Below, piece by piece: positions 4,574 through 5,388 of a stretch of 5,388 nt of DNA. The translations under genes and the position numbers were made by a program. This DNA is from Bacteroidia bacterium (GTDB lineage: Bacteria > Bacteroidota > Bacteroidia > SpSt-205): contig JANXCJ010000133.1 in assembly GCA_025060275.1 (NCBI GenBank), forward strand, positions 1 through 5,388, read 5' to 3'. How positions within the stretch are numbered: position 1 is the first letter of the stretch; each line of letters begins with the position of its first letter. The notes beneath the pieces were generated by a model, which made no database searches, was not told the origin of the DNA, and saw nothing but the letters and a program-made list of their open reading frames with translations.

Positions 4574-5388
4574 CAGCCCCTCAAGCACTCCTAAAAGCAG
4601 AAAGGGCATCTGTAAATCTAAATACCTTCTTTCCACTATCTCTAATGCCCCGTAGGCTAAGAGAGGCATTATAGTGAATCCCATCCAGAGCCAGTTCTCC
4701 GCTTTATTGTATAGGGCTACTTGCCCTATAATCAACAGCATCCCTGCCCAGAAAATCCAAAAGAAAGTGTAGTAATATACATCTCTAACAATAGACTGCA
4801 TAGACTCGGGAGAGACTGGTACGGCTAAGCCCTTCCACCGCCGCCAGTGCGTTAGCATTTTGTAGGTGAGAGAACTATTGGCTCGGAGCCACTTCTCGCA
4901 TTCATTCAGGCGGCGAATTAAGTTCTTTTCTCTCTCACAATCTTCTATGGTAGGGGGAGGGTCTTCCTGTCTTATGTGCCCATAGGCCATCACATAAGAG
5001 GGGGAGTTAAGCAAACTGCACAGGTCCATTCCAATATTATACAAAGTTTCAGGGGGGCACAGCTCAGATTTTTGAAAGTCCCTAAAAGCCCTTCGCCATA
5101 CAACAAGAGGCTGAGGAGAAGTACATAACAGAAGCCCATGGGGATGTTTAGGATCGTTATTGGCAAAATGATAATCTTCCCCCATAGCATTCAACAGACC
5201 GTATATTGCGGGTAGTACAGCATGAAGCAACATGGGGTCCTGAAGGGTTTGGCTTCCTTGTAATGGGCGAAAATCACCATAGGTCTGATAGTTCCTGTAT
5301 ATCCAAGCAAGCTCTGCAGCACTCCACGGGAATACAAAGGAGATTACGCTAAAGAGACCTCTATAGATGAAGGGACGCTCTCTATATA
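4535..5388 (-). CDS. unrecognised membrane protein, 5'-partial, ending inside antisense tRNA-Arg
   Basis: I do not recognise this family. The frame is open from the right edge (first full codon at 5386) to the TAG at 4537-4535, giving 283 visible residues. The ATG at 5233 need not be the start: 51 plausible protein-like residues precede it, including a hydrophobic stretch GLFSVISFVFPWSAAELAW (10-28). A second moderately hydrophobic stretch follows at about 52-66. The middle (about 70-200) is polar, with an acidic/basic helical part DCEREKNLIRRLNECEKWL (149-167). Two strong membrane helices lie near the end: YYTFFWIFWAGMLLIIGQVAL (about 205-225) and WLWMGFTIMPLLAYGALEIV (about 232-251). The last 12 residues (RPRQDSNLQPRD) are read from the antisense of tRNA-Arg, with no stop before it. 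No catalytic motif is evident. The frame is likely a real gene because it is long, has membrane segments and stays open through the window edge. Confidence 0.72.
   Translation of the reverse strand, partial: YRERPFIYRGLFSVISFVFPWSAAELAWIYRNYQTYGDFRPLQGSQTLQDPMLLHAVLPAIYGLLNAMGEDYHFANNDPKHPHGLLLCTSPQPLVVWRRAFRDFQKSELCPPETLYNIGMDLCSLLNSPSYVMAYGHIRQEDPPPTIEDCEREKNLIRRLNECEKWLRANSSLTYKMLTHWRRWKGLAVPVSPESMQSIVRDVYYYTFFWIFWAGMLLIIGQVALYNKAENWLWMGFTIMPLLAYGALEIVERRYLDLQMPFLLLGVLEGLRPRQDSNLQPRD

Noticed and set aside
1..5388. CRISPR array, insertion sequence or defence system
   Set aside because: No regularly spaced repeats, transposase motifs, terminal inverted repeats, nuclease or restriction domains were seen on either strand.

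Overview
The window looks like a chromosomal piece of a Bacteroidota member. Three lines of evidence support this. The largest complete gene encodes a secreted protein with a signal peptide, adhesin-like modules and a C-terminal type IX secretion (T9SS) sorting domain. Three start regions carry the Bacteroidota -7 promoter element TAnnTTTG. The genes have essentially no Shine-Dalgarno sequences, and a CBS-ACT-like protein of a type I associate with this phylum follows an alpha/beta hydrolase. I cannot name a genus. Base composition is moderate and nothing points to a phage, plasmid or insertion sequence.

Left part (1-2502, + strand): four tightly packed genes that read as one operon. They are a TlpA/redoxin-like thioredoxin-fold protein (5' end outside the window), a TrpG/PabA-type glutamine amidotransferase, an alpha/beta hydrolase and a CBS-domain protein. 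Gaps are 6 nt, 6 nt and a 4-nt ATGA overlap. The set mixes redox, chorismate amination, hydrolysis and ligand sensing, so a shared pathway is not obvious. The promoter lies upstream of the window.

Middle (2509-4265, - strand): tRNA-Gly(TCC) and tRNA-Tyr(GTA) lie head to tail, with a promoter in front of tRNA-Tyr. Upstream of them, in the same direction, is the 506-residue T9SS cargo protein. Its own promoter sits so close to the ATG that its mRNA may be leaderless.

Right part (4290-5388): a divergent promoter drives a + strand tRNA cluster, Ser(GCT)-Pro(TGG)-Arg(TCT), with 3-4 nt spacers. Converging on it is a - strand gene for an unrecognised membrane protein. It runs off the right edge of the window, and its reading frame continues 39 nt into the antisense of tRNA-Arg before meeting a stop.

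No stretch above 300 bases lacks a gene. I found no CRISPR array, mobile element or defence system, and no convincing new multi-gene system. The points most worth checking are the CDS/tRNA-Arg antisense overlap, the possibly leaderless T9SS gene, and the amidotransferase with Asp in place of the catalytic-triad Glu.
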